Part shown: positions 16,133 through 24,590 of the stretch, in pieces
Position numbering within the stretch: position 1 is the stretch's first letter
How the letters are laid out: each line of letters begins with the position of its first letter
DNA from: UBA1672 sp964352375
GTDB taxonomy: Bacteria > Pseudomonadota > Alphaproteobacteria > Micavibrionales > Micavibrionaceae
Direction of reading: 5' to 3'
Length of the DNA: 64,000 bases
NCBI GenBank assembly: GCA_964352375.1
Contig: CAYGSA010000003.1
Span: forward strand, 1-64,000
Program-made: the position numbers and the translations under genes
Notes under the pieces: generated by a model
Databases searched by the model: none
What the model saw: only the letters and a program-made list of their open reading frames with translations
Told to the model about the DNA's origin: nothing

Positions 16133-16488
16133 GATGGTCTATACGTCGCTTTACTGCGCGGCGTTTCACGAACGCTTACGGCGCTTACCTCCGCCCAGCG
16201 GTCTTTCGACCAGTCATAAAAATGCTTGGCGAGCAATTCCGCAGTCGTGCCTTCCTCGCCCAAAACATCATTCAAATGACGGTGATCAAACACATCATCA
16301 ATATAATCTTTCAGCGCCGAGAGCTCGCGATAATCGCGCACAAATCCAACCTGATTTAATGTTTCGGATTGCAGCTCAACCTCCACCAAATAATTATGCC
16401 CATGCAGGCGCGAACACGGATGATCATCTGCCAAGCCATGCAGAATATGCGATGCAGAAAAATGAAATTCCTTAGAAATAATATACAT
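16129..16488 (-). CDS. queD: 6-carboxy-5,6,7,8-tetrahydropterin synthase QueD
   Basis: A 119-residue PTPS-family enzyme using 7,8-dihydroneopterin triphosphate. The zinc ligands are the His in FHFSASHIL (near residue 14) and the two in CSRLHGHNYLVEV; the catalytic Cys is the first residue of that motif. DHRHLNDV is also conserved. It immediately follows queC (no gap) and overlaps queE by 4 bases. Confidence 0.96.
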   Translation of the reverse strand: MYIISKEFHFSASHILHGLADDHPCSRLHGHNYLVEVELQSETLNQVGFVRDYRELSALKDYIDDVFDHRHLNDVLGEEGTTAELLAKHFYDWSKDRWAEVSAVSVRETPRSKATYRPS

Positions 16489-17187
16489 TTATGCGGCTCC
16501 CCTCTTTACGGCTTCGCGCCAATAATCGGCGTCTGCATATTCGGTTGGGTCTTTAACGCCCGCCAAATCAAACGCCTCGCGGCGCTCCACGCATGTTCCG
16601 CATCGCCCGCAATGCACCTCTCCGCCTTTATAACACGACCACGTATCAGAAAACGGAACGTCCAAACGCCCACCCTCCGCGGCAATATCAGCCTTGGTCT
16701 GATTCAAAAACGGGGTATAAAGCTTAATCTCCGACAAACCCTCAAGCGCATGACTTTGCATGGCTTCAAAGGATTGAATGAAGTCAGGGCGACAATCAGG
16801 ATAGATAAAATGATCCCCCCCATGAACAGCCGTCGCCACCGCGTCAGCGCCTCGGCTTGATGCAATGCCATAGGCAATCGTAAGCATAACCGCATTGCGG
16901 TTGGGAACGACGGTAATCTTCATGGACTCTTCGGCATAATGCCCGTCAGGCACATCCAGATCATCCGTCAACGCAGAGCCCGTCAAAGCGGCTCCCACGC
17001 CGGAAATATCGATCAAATCAAAGGAAACACCCAAACACTGGGCGCATTTTTTCGCAAAATCAGTCTCTTTTTTGTGTTTTTGTCCGTAATCAAAGGAAAT
17101 AAGGCCGATTAATTCATGTTCCACAGCAATTTTATGCGCCAAAACCACAGAATCCAATCCGCCAGAGCAGATAAGTAAAGTTTTCAT
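16489..17187 (-). CDS. queC: 7-cyano-7-deazaguanine synthase QueC
   Basis: A 232-residue ATP-dependent enzyme converting the carboxylate of CDG to the nitrile of preQ0. The PP-loop LICSGGLDSVVLAH is at residues 4-17, FDYGQKHKKE follows, and four zinc-binding cysteines are in the SCYKGGEVHCGRCGTCVER segment near the C-terminus. It is the first gene of the que operon; its ribosome site AAGGA (17196-17200) is part of a preQ1 riboswitch. Confidence 0.96.
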   Translation of the reverse strand: MKTLLICSGGLDSVVLAHKIAVEHELIGLISFDYGQKHKKETDFAKKCAQCLGVSFDLIDISGVGAALTGSALTDDLDVPDGHYAEESMKITVVPNRNAVMLTIAYGIASSRGADAVATAVHGGDHFIYPDCRPDFIQSFEAMQSHALEGLSEIKLYTPFLNQTKADIAAEGGRLDVPFSDTWSCYKGGEVHCGRCGTCVERREAFDLAGVKDPTEYADADYWREAVKRGAA

Positions 17188-17195
17188 GTCTTTCG

Positions 17196-17232
17196 TCCTT
17201 GTTTTGTATAATGGGGTAGGCTGCGACCCATA
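17196..17232 (-). ncRNA. preQ1-I riboswitch controlling queCDEF
   Basis: On the minus strand the leader has ATGGG pairing with CCCAT, loop TCGCAG, then an A-rich tail ACAAAACAAGGA. This closely follows the well studied Thermoanaerobacter tengcongensis preQ1-I aptamer (GGGTCGCAG, ACCCC, AACAAAACAAGG). The last AAGGA is the ribosome-binding site of queC, 8 bases before its ATG, so binding of preQ1 should block translation. This fits feedback control, since the operon makes preQ1. Confidence 0.85.
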
Positions 17233-17243
17233 TTCTGCTGCGC

Positions 17244-17273
17244 TTTATATCAGGAAATAAAACAAAAAGTCAA
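17244..17273 (-). promoter_or_regulatory. promoter of the queCDEF operon
   Basis: Minus-strand TTGACT, an 18-base spacer and TATAAA end about 12 bases before the riboswitch, so transcription would begin just at the aptamer 5' end. This agreement supports both calls. Confidence 0.65.
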
Positions 17274-17274
17274 A

Positions 17275-17976
17275 TCAGGAGATTTTTTCCCAAAGCGGTT
17301 CGTTGAGCTCGTTCAGAAATTCCGTGTGCAAGGCAAGCTCCTCGGCGGACGGTTTGAAAATGCGAGGCTCACGGAAAGGGCGTTCCATCTTTATCGCAAT
17401 GCCATTAGCATCTTTCTTCGTATCTTCACTCAGGCTGAGACCACGTTGCCGCCCGCCCAATAATTCCAAATACACTTCCGCCAAAAGCTCGGAGTCCAAA
17501 AGCGCTCCGTGATACGTCCGCGCCTCGTTATTAATATTAAACCGACGACACAAAGCATCCAAATTCGCCGGGCTACCAGGGAATTTCTGCCGCGCAATTT
17601 TCAGCGTATCAACAACCCGGTTCCACGCAATCGGCTTATGGCCTACATTCTCCAGCTCCCAATTCAGGAACTTCATATCAAATTCGGCGTTATGAATGAC
17701 CAGCTGTGAATCACCTCCAATGAAATCCATAAATTCCATATAACATTCCGCGAAAACAGGTTTATCTTTTAAAAATTCATTGGTAATGCCGTGAACGGCG
17801 ATGGCCTCTTGCGGCACCTCGCGCTCAGGCTGGATATAAATCTGACACCCCTTGCCCGTCGGCAAATGATTCTCAAGCTCCACCGCGCCGATCTCAATGA
17901 TACGATCGCCCGTAAACGGGTCCATCCCGGTGGTTTCGGTATCTAAAACAATTTCGCGCACTATGGTCCGTCCCAA
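17275..17976 (-). CDS. dnaQ: DNA polymerase III epsilon subunit (3'-5' proofreading exonuclease)
   Basis: A 233-residue DEDDh exonuclease. ExoI is LDTETTGMDP near residue 12, followed by GDRIIEIGAVE; ExoII is VIHNAEFDMKFL; ExoIII contains the catalytic His and Asp in YHGALLDSELLAEVYL. The ATG at 17976 (MGRTIVREIVLDTETTG) is used; a GTG five codons later would give the shorter N-terminus usual for DnaQ. The N-terminus overlaps the upstream pentapeptide gene by 16 bases. In many alphaproteobacteria dnaQ follows coaE; here it lies about 4 kb from it. Confidence 0.93.
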   Translation of the reverse strand: MGRTIVREIVLDTETTGMDPFTGDRIIEIGAVELENHLPTGKGCQIYIQPEREVPQEAIAVHGITNEFLKDKPVFAECYMEFMDFIGGDSQLVIHNAEFDMKFLNWELENVGHKPIAWNRVVDTLKIARQKFPGSPANLDALCRRFNINNEARTYHGALLDSELLAEVYLELLGGRQRGLSLSEDTKKDANGIAIKMERPFREPRIFKPSAEELALHTEFLNELNEPLWEKIS

Positions 17977-18443
17977 CTTGCGTTTTCTAAAGAAGGCTTT
18001 TGACGATTTGATTTATGCTCCGCGACCAACGCGGCGACAGCATCGCGATCAAGTTCCTTCTCATCATCAAACACTCGTATTTTGTCAAGATTTTTCGCAA
18101 GCGTCAAATCGACTGACGGGGATTGCAACATGCCCATAGTAATTTTTGTACGCGTCATATCTGAATCTCGAAAAGTGGCATGCCCTATCAGCGTCCCACG
18201 CAAATCGGCGTCGGTCAAAACAGCATCGTACAATATAGTATTACGAATATCAGCGCGCCTGAAATCTGTGCCAGCCAAGTTCGCACGCCAAAGATCCGCA
18301 CCCTGAAGATCCGCACCCTGAAGATCAAAGCCTTTTAAAGCATCATCATGCACACAAAGCTTTGCGCCTTTAAGATCATGTTCCAACCAGTCATGATGCT
18401 GTTGTAGACGAGAAATAAACGTATCTCTATCCCACTGTGCCAT
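17961..18443 (-). CDS. pentapeptide-repeat protein
   Basis: A 160-residue protein whose middle (about residues 38-105) is built of A(D/N)LxX pentapeptides: LQGADLQGADLWRANLAGTD and further units, which fold as a right-handed four-sided beta helix. No signal or membrane span. Flanks are charged and helical. Such proteins can mimic DNA or act as adaptors; no specific role is indicated. It is directly upstream of dnaQ with overlapping ends, so they are coupled. Confidence 0.85.
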   Translation of the reverse strand: MAQWDRDTFISRLQQHHDWLEHDLKGAKLCVHDDALKGFDLQGADLQGADLWRANLAGTDFRRADIRNTILYDAVLTDADLRGTLIGHATFRDSDMTRTKITMGMLQSPSVDLTLAKNLDKIRVFDDEKELDRDAVAALVAEHKSNRQKPSLENASWDGP

Positions 18444-18510
18444 TATATAAACCCCAAATTATAATTACGGAAACAATATAATCATAAAAAAACTTTTACA
18501 AGAAAAAAAA

Positions 18511-19428
18511 TTAAACAGTGCCCAGCATAAGCATCAGCGGAATAAAGCCAAGCGCCAAAAGCGTCGTAATTAATACCATCGCCGCCGTCAGGGCAGGGTG
18601 CAGATTAAGCCGCGCCGCGTACGCCACATTATTCGCCGCCAGCGGACACGCACAAACCAAAATCAGCATGCTGTGAACAGTGCTGGGCAACATATTTAAA
18701 TACAGACGATCAAACGCCACCCACGCAAACCCAAAAACAGGCCACAGCACATAGCGCAGCGCCACCACCCCGCCAAAGAACGCCCAGTCAAAACGAAAAT
18801 TCTCCATCCGCGCCAGCGCCGCGCCGATCATCATCATGCCCAAAATAATCGTCGTGTTGGTAAACCGCATCCAATATTCATTAAACAGCTCGGGTAAGTC
18901 AAAACCCGCTAAATTTACAATTAATCCCAAAATCGCCCCGTGCAGGATCGGCAATTTTGCAACGCGGATCAGACTGTCTTTAATCGTCGAATCCCCGCGC
19001 ACCGCATAATAATATCCAAGCGTACATTCCACAATAAACAGCGGCAGAACCATAAGAATAAAAATGCTTAACCATTCAGGTCCAAACATCGCAAGTGCAA
19101 TGGGAATGCCGAAATATGTGCCGTTCCCCCCAGTTCCCAAAAGGCCGAGGAGATTGTGCCGTTTGTCTGGCCATATACGCGCTGACACTAAATAGGCCGT
19201 ACCCGACGCCACAATCGAAATTGATGCAATAATCAACGGTGGCAAGAAATACTCCGCCGTAAACTCCATATTCCCCGTCGCGCCGAACATCACAACCGGC
19301 AAAACCGCATACAGCATAATCGTCGCAATCGGCTGAACATCAAGCTTTACGTTCTTCCCGACAACAAAACCGAGCAAAATAAGACCATAAAGCGGCAACA
19401 CATTTGCAATCAAAACACTAAAAACCAT
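18511..19428 (-). CDS. AEC-family (auxin efflux carrier-like) permease
   Basis: A 305-residue inner-membrane protein with about ten hydrophobic spans in two halves, starting MVFSVLIANVLPLYGLILLG. The segment GTGGNGTYFGIPIALAMFG with the conserved Asn-Gly-Pro-type break and the C-terminal ACPLAANNVAYA match the AEC superfamily of carboxylate/auxin-like transporters. The substrate is unknown. It is 67 bases upstream of the pentapeptide gene. Confidence 0.85.
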   Translation of the reverse strand: MVFSVLIANVLPLYGLILLGFVVGKNVKLDVQPIATIMLYAVLPVVMFGATGNMEFTAEYFLPPLIIASISIVASGTAYLVSARIWPDKRHNLLGLLGTGGNGTYFGIPIALAMFGPEWLSIFILMVLPLFIVECTLGYYYAVRGDSTIKDSLIRVAKLPILHGAILGLIVNLAGFDLPELFNEYWMRFTNTTIILGMMMIGAALARMENFRFDWAFFGGVVALRYVLWPVFGFAWVAFDRLYLNMLPSTVHSMLILVCACPLAANNVAYAARLNLHPALTAAMVLITTLLALGFIPLMLMLGTV

Positions 19429-19481
19429 CTGCGCATTATGAATGGATCAAGCGCTCAGGCAACCCATAAAGAAGCAAAGCT

Positions 19482-20231
19482 GTGATGCGCCGCCGCAAAT
19501 CTATTGATTTAGAACGCATAATTCGGCCTAATATAAAAATGAATGAACAAGGTAACGTGCTTTTCCTAATCTTGATCGCTGTCGCACTTTTTGCGGCATT
19601 ATCTTATGCTGTGACAGGCTCGAACAGAGGCGGTGGAAAAACGGGGGGAGAAGAGGCGCTCGTTGAATCCTCTGGCATCATTCAATTTGGCGCGTCCATC
19701 TCTCAAGCTGTCAGCCGCATGACAATTTTGAACAAAGCCGAAGAAGATGAGCTTTGCTTTTATACAGGCACAAACGATGAAACGTATAACCATGCAGGAT
19801 GCGACGATGATCGCCACAAAATATTCCACCCAAAAGGCGGAGCCGTCGGATATCGTAAACCATCTGATGAGCTTAATGGGAGTATAGATTGGGAATTTAC
19901 GGCGCGGGCCCGTGTGTATGGATTAAAGAATAATGAACCGGATAATCCTGACTCTGCCGATTTAATCATGGTGTCGCGTAACTTCAACAAGGCTCTGTGC
20001 GCACGCATTAACAAACAAATTGGAATTGAAGGAATCCCTGCCGATTTCGGTGATTTAGATATTTTCCGCTTTGACGGGGAGTATATAGGATCAGACACAA
20101 TCGACGGCTGTAGCCCAGATTGCACAAGCATTGAGGATTCACCTTTTGGCTCAAAGGCCTCTAATTACGGCTGCTTCGAAGAAGAAGCCACAGGAGACTA
20201 CATCTATTTCCATGTCCTTCTGGCACGATAA
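19482..20231 (+). CDS. hypothetical protein with single N-terminal membrane span, pilin-like layout
   Basis: A 249-residue protein. A basic start is followed by NEQGNVLFLILIAVALFAAL, one membrane span like those of pseudopilins and Tad/Flp-type minor pilins, then a Gly-rich linker and a polar extracytoplasmic domain with eight or so cysteines (CFYTG, GCDDD, DGCSPDCTS, NYGCFEE). No classical GFTLxE cleavage site is seen. Starts GTG at 19482, ATG at 19485 or ATG at 19539 are all possible. Function is unknown; a minor pilin-like or surface role is inference. Confidence 0.65.
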   Translation: MMRRRKSIDLERIIRPNIKMNEQGNVLFLILIAVALFAALSYAVTGSNRGGGKTGGEEALVESSGIIQFGASISQAVSRMTILNKAEEDELCFYTGTNDETYNHAGCDDDRHKIFHPKGGAVGYRKPSDELNGSIDWEFTARARVYGLKNNEPDNPDSADLIMVSRNFNKALCARINKQIGIEGIPADFGDLDIFRFDGEYIGSDTIDGCSPDCTSIEDSPFGSKASNYGCFEEEATGDYIYFHVLLAR

Positions 20232-20350
20232 ATCAAAGCGTTAGACTATTTTCTTGACATATGAATCTTTAGATGGCATGTTCTGCTCGCAGTCTGGCGC
20301 ACACCGCCTTATAAACCGAGCTTTTCATTACAGTAATGATCATCCTTAAA

Positions 20351-20390
20351 AGTTCAGTTTTTTATCTCTCGAAAAAAGAAGAGATAAATG
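20351..20390 (+). other. leader hairpin upstream of the DEAD-box helicase
   Basis: TTATCTCT and AGAGATAA flank a GAAAAAAGA-type loop about 90 bases before the helicase start, within a 247-base gap. A T-run lies before the stem and none after it, so it is not a normal terminator on the plus strand. A cold-shock-type leader role is possible but unproven. Confidence 0.3.
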
Positions 20391-20478
20391 CAAACAGGGC
20401 ATAAGTCCGAATAACTGATCTGGATGATCTTGAGGGAAGCGCGAAGCAAAACATCGTTTTGTTCGCCTTTTAAAAACT

Positions 20479-22024
20479 ATGAAAAACTTTGATGGACTCG
20501 GCTTGCACGACGTGCTTGCTAAATCACTCACACACATGAGATATGACACACCCACGCCCATTCAGGCGCAAGCAATTCCTATTGCTTTGGAAGGGCGCGA
20601 CGTTTTGGGCTCTGCCCAAACAGGAACGGGTAAAACCGCCGCGTTTTCGATACCTCTCGTTGAAGCATTACTCAATTCAGAGCGCAAAACCGCTCTGGTC
20701 ATGACACCAACCCGCGAGCTTGGTAAACAGGTGATGAACATCCTGATCCAATTGCTTGGCCCGAAATCACCCATCAAAACAGCATTCCTGATCGGCGGAG
20801 AGTCAATCAACAAACAATACACCCAGCTCCAACGCCGCCCGCGCCTTGTCGTCGGCACGCCAGGCCGTATCAATGACCATATCGAACGCGGAAATCTAGA
20901 GCTTGATAAATGCGAATTTCTCGTTCTCGATGAATCAGACCGTATGCTCGACATGGGCTTCGGCGTGCAAATTGACCGCATCGTAAAACACATCCCGAAA
21001 CAGCGCCAAACTTTGATGTTCTCTGCAACCATGCCAAAAAATATCATGAGCATGGCCGATAAATATCTAAAAAACCCAGAGCGTATTTCCGTTGGATCAA
21101 GCTTCAACCCTGCTGAAAATATTGATCAAAAAACGATCCGCGTTGAACAAGACAAGAAACATGGCGTCCTCGTCGAAGAACTTCACGCACGCGATGGTTC
21201 CGTCATTATTTTTGTAAAAACAAAACGTGGCGCAGATCGGCTCGCCCGTAAACTCCACAGCGATGGCCACGAAGCCGCGGCCATTCACGGAGATCTAAAA
21301 CAACGCCAGCGTGACCGCGTCATCAAAGACTTCCGCAGCCAGAGCTTCCGCATCCTTGTTGCAACAGATGTTGTTGCCCGTGGCTTGGACGTTCCGCATG
21401 TTGCGCACGTGATTAACTATGATCTGCCGCAAATGCCAGAAGATTACATCCACCGTATTGGCCGCACCGCGCGCGCTGGCGCAAAGGGCGAGTCACTTTG
21501 CTTGATCGCGTCCCATGACATGAGCAAATGGTATGAAATCGAAAAGCTCATGTTCCCGGATAAACATCCCTCAAAACCAGAGCGCGCTGGCGGCGGCAAG
21601 CCCGGTAAATTCGGGGGACGCAAAAAACCCCAAGGCAATCCAAGCGATCGCGCATACGGCAAAAAGCCATATAAAGGCAAGCAAGGTGAAAAACCACGTC
21701 GTAAATTCTCGGACGGGCCAAAAAGCGAAGAAGGCCAAGAGCGCCGCAAGAAGCCATACGCGGGAGGGCAAGAAGCAGCATCTGGCGATAAACCGCGNNN
21801 NNNNNNNNNNNNNNNNNNNNNNNNNNNNNNNNNNNNNNNNNNNNNNNNNNNNNNNNNNNNNNNNNNNNNNNNNNNNNNNNNNNNNNNNNNNNNNNNNAAA
21901 ACCTCAGGGCAAGAAGCCATATAAAGGCAAATCATCTGAAGGCGGAAACAAGCCATATGCAAAGAAGAAATTCTCAGGGCCAAAGCCTGATTCAAAGCCA
22001 AAAAGAAAAAGAGACGCTGCTTAA
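20479..22024 (+). CDS. DEAD-box RNA helicase (RhlE/DeaD type), interrupted by an assembly gap
   Basis: An ATP-dependent RNA helicase for RNA or ribosome remodelling. Motifs in order: Q motif TPTPIQAQAIP, Walker A SAQTGTGKTAA (near residue 49), PTRELGKQV, GTPGRINDHI, motif II LDESD (Ser in place of the Ala of DEAD), SATMP, and HRIGRTARAG. A long basic Gly/Lys tail with KKPYKGK repeats follows. It contains a 100-N gap (21798-21897), after which the C-terminus KPKRKRDAA continues in a frame one base off; since 100 is a placeholder, the gene is probably intact. Confidence 0.9.
21798..21897. other. assembly gap of 100 N
   Basis: One hundred N, the usual placeholder for unknown length, in the repetitive tail of the helicase. 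The 17-base word AAGCCATATAAAGGCAA occurs on both sides (about 21664 and 21911), so a repeat probably broke the assembly. Confidence 0.95.
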
Positions 22025-22030
22025 ATTAAT

Positions 22031-22693
22031 TTAGCAGACCTCGTTATCCTCATCATCAAAGTCCGGTTCTTGAATAAGGCCGGACTTTATTCTTACGTCC
22101 TGTAAAATGCCCTTAAGATCCCGCATTGATTGCGCGCGCCCTATTCCCGTTTTAATCACGTAATCCGCGCGGCGGCATTTCCCGGTATCGCTCATCTGTC
22201 GCGCAACGATTGTTTCAAATTTTTCTTCGCTCATATTCGGGCGCGCCATAACGCGTTGTTTTTGTAAAAACGCTGGGGCGCTGGCGGTAATCGTATAATC
22301 AACGCGGCTCTCAGCACCCGTTTCAAACAAAAGCGGAATATCCAAACACGCCATATCGTATCCCTTGCGGGCATATTCACGCACAAAATCCTGCTGTTCC
22401 ATTTGCACAAACGGGTGTAAAATCGACTCTAACAAAGCGCGCTGGTAATCATCCGAAAACACAAGCCGCCCAAGGGCCTTACGGTTATAATCATAGGTCT
22501 TTTTTTCGTATAATTCAGGATATTCGTAATACGGAAACGCCTCCGCCAAACGTGGGCGAGCAGGGCTATCGCGCTTCAGCAACGCATGTACCGCATCATC
22601 AGACTCATGCACAGGAACGCCAAGGCTGCGCATCATCGCACCCACCGTCGACTTGCCCATTGCGATTCCGCCTGTTAAACCTAAAACAATCAT
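22031..22693 (-). CDS. coaE: dephospho-CoA kinase
   Basis: A 220-residue P-loop kinase for the last step of coenzyme A synthesis. Walker A GLTGGIAMGKST at residues 5-16, the ESDDAVHALL acid cluster, LDIPLLFETG and the RQMSDTGKCRRADYVI motif are all typical. The C-terminal tail is acidic (EPDFDDEDNEVC). It is convergent with the helicase and divergent from the small phosphatase gene. Same direction as aroE-maf-ppsR, but separated from them by that gene. Confidence 0.95.
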   Translation of the reverse strand: MIVLGLTGGIAMGKSTVGAMMRSLGVPVHESDDAVHALLKRDSPARPRLAEAFPYYEYPELYEKKTYDYNRKALGRLVFSDDYQRALLESILHPFVQMEQQDFVREYARKGYDMACLDIPLLFETGAESRVDYTITASAPAFLQKQRVMARPNMSEEKFETIVARQMSDTGKCRRADYVIKTGIGRAQSMRDLKGILQDVRIKSGLIQEPDFDDEDNEVC

Positions 22694-22720
22694 AAACCTC
22701 TTATACCTTGTTTAAGCATC

Positions 22721-23167
22721 ATGAAAAAGCCCACCATTTTATTCGACATAGACGGCACAATCGCCGACATCGCGCACCGCCGCAAATGCCTTGACCAAGA
22801 CAAGCCTGATTGGCGCGCCTTTAACAATGCAATGGGCGATGACACGCTGAACGCTCCAGTGGTAGAGCTATACAAAACCCTATGGGACAGCGGAAAATAC
22901 GATATTATTCTGGTCTCTGGCCGCGGCGAAGAAAGCCGAAAAATTACCGAGCAATGGCTAACATGGAATGAAATCCCTTTTGACCGCCTCTTGATGCGCC
23001 CCTTAAAAGATTTCCGCGCCGATACACTCATAAAAGAAGAAATTCTCGATCAACTCCGCGCAGAAGGAAAAGAAATCCTGTTCACCGTCGATGACCGCCA
23101 GCAAGTCGTCGATATGTGGCGCAAAAACGGCATAACCTGCCTGCAATGTGATGTTGGTGATTTTTAA
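22721..23167 (+). CDS. stand-alone polynucleotide 3'-phosphatase-like HAD domain
   Basis: A 148-residue HAD enzyme. Motif I ILFDIDGTIADIAHR carries both catalytic Asp; VSGRGEESR is motif II; LLMRPLKDFRADTLIK and FTVDDRQQVVDMWRKNG (motif IV) match the phosphatase half of T4-type polynucleotide kinase, down to the CLQCDVGDF ending. The kinase half is absent. It would remove 3'-phosphates from nucleic-acid ends, though other substrates are possible. Inserted on the plus strand between coaE and aroE, overlapping the aroE end by 4 bases; phage-type proteins of this family suggest possible transfer. Confidence 0.8.
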   Translation: MKKPTILFDIDGTIADIAHRRKCLDQDKPDWRAFNNAMGDDTLNAPVVELYKTLWDSGKYDIILVSGRGEESRKITEQWLTWNEIPFDRLLMRPLKDFRADTLIKEEILDQLRAEGKEILFTVDDRQQVVDMWRKNGITCLQCDVGDF

Positions 23168-23985
23168 AGCACGAGATCTTCTAGATCTTTGGTCACATAT
23201 GGCATAATTCCATGCCAAAGCTCAAATCCCGGGCGCGCCTGATGGAGCAACATACCAATCCCCGTAACAATCGACAGGTCGTTTTGCTCGGCCTGAATAA
23301 GTAAATCGGTCATCAGCGGCGCATAAACAATGTCATTCACAAGCGCGTTTCTCATGCCGTTCAAATCAATTTCAAGCGGTGGTTGGCCGGCCATACCAAG
23401 GGACGTTGTGTTCACAATCAGGTTAGCATCCTGAATAAGGTTATTCCGCTCTGACCAGTCTCCACTAACTGGTTTTCCGCCAAATTTAGCGCATAAAGCA
23501 TCGGCCTTTTCGCGTGTTCGATTAAGAATAAGAACCTCCGAAGCCCCCTCCTCAAGCAGCGCATGAACAACCGCAAGCGCCGCGCCGCCCGCGCCAAGAA
23601 CAACCGCCTTCCCATCAAAAGACCAATCCTTCGGGGCGTACGTCTTTATGTTTTGTATAAATCCAAATCCATCTGTATTACTGCCATAAAGTTTGCTGCC
23701 GCGCACCTCAACTGTGTTCACCGCGCCAATCATGCGTGCGCCATCCGAGAGCTCATCGCAAATATCCATCATCGCAACCTTGTGTGGAACCGTCACATTG
23801 AACCCAGAATAGCCCTGATCGATCAAATTCAAAACGCCCTGTTTTAGTTGGTCAGGCGCGATGTCTATCGCGTCATATGATCCAGATAACACATACTTTT
23901 CAATCCAATAGCCATGAATCATAGGCGACTTGCTGTGCGAAATTGGGTGACCTATAACGCCAGTTTTAACGAAACGATCAGTCAT
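23164..23985 (-). CDS. aroE: shikimate dehydrogenase
   Basis: A 273-residue NADPH-dependent enzyme of the shikimate pathway. The substrate motif GHPISHSKSPMIHGYW (about residues 10-25), the catalytic Lys in FNVTVPHKVAMMD, the Asp in GSNTDGFGF, and the nucleotide loop VVLGAGGAALAVVHALL with NRTREKA are all present. Starts inside the end of maf (4-base overlap), giving the ppsR-maf-aroE operon. Confidence 0.96.
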   Translation of the reverse strand: MTDRFVKTGVIGHPISHSKSPMIHGYWIEKYVLSGSYDAIDIAPDQLKQGVLNLIDQGYSGFNVTVPHKVAMMDICDELSDGARMIGAVNTVEVRGSKLYGSNTDGFGFIQNIKTYAPKDWSFDGKAVVLGAGGAALAVVHALLEEGASEVLILNRTREKADALCAKFGGKPVSGDWSERNNLIQDANLIVNTTSLGMAGQPPLEIDLNGMRNALVNDIVYAPLMTDLLIQAEQNDLSIVTGIGMLLHQARPGFELWHGIMPYVTKDLEDLVL

Positions 23986-24590
23986 GGTAAAATCTCATAC
24001 TCTTGCCTTAAAAACCCGAGCAGCGGTAGCAAAGGCATGCCCATAATGGTAAAATTATCCCCTTTGATCGATTCAAAAAGCCACGCGCCTTGTTCTTCGA
24101 TCTTATACCCGCCAACACAATGCAAAAGTGCATCAGAATTTTTGGCAACATAGGCATCTAAAAAATCATCATCCCAATTGTGCGCGATTAAGGATGCAGA
24201 GTCAGTATGTGAAAACATTATTTGGCCATTTACGGCTACCGAAACAGACGAATGAAGATAATGTGTCGCCCCGCGCAGGCATTCCAATTTCGCGCGCCCT
24301 TCTTCAACAGTCTTAGACTTTGTCAGAAGTTTTCCTTCAAATTCAAGGGTTTGGTCTGATCCGATCACAATTTGATTCATATTTTGCGCAGAAACCATTG
24401 ATGCTTTCGCGCCCGCCAGCTTCTCGGTGATGAAAAGGATAGGTTTATTGTCCGCAAACAACGTATCGATAATTGCCTGCTCATCCAGATCGGCAGGTAT
24501 CGTATCGAAGTGTAATCCCGCAGCCATCAACATATTGCGCCGCGCTGCGCTGCCTGATGCGAGTATAATTTTAGGAGTCTTTTTTGGCAT
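23982..24590 (-). CDS. maf: Maf-like nucleoside triphosphate pyrophosphatase
   Basis: A house-cleaning pyrophosphatase, about 202 residues. KIILASGSAARRNML is the family signature near the N-terminus, followed by IVIGSDQTLEFEG and an ISVAVNG-type core. The ATG at 24590 (MPKKTPK) is chosen and overlaps the end of ppsR by 20 bases; the frame is open further up but that part is antisense-quality sequence inside ppsR. Second gene of ppsR-maf-aroE. Confidence 0.93.
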   Translation of the reverse strand: MPKKTPKIILASGSAARRNMLMAAGLHFDTIPADLDEQAIIDTLFADNKPILFITEKLAGAKASMVSAQNMNQIVIGSDQTLEFEGKLLTKSKTVEEGRAKLECLRGATHYLHSSVSVAVNGQIMFSHTDSASLIAHNWDDDFLDAYVAKNSDALLHCVGGYKIEEQGAWLFESIKGDNFTIMGMPLLPLLGFLRQEYEILP

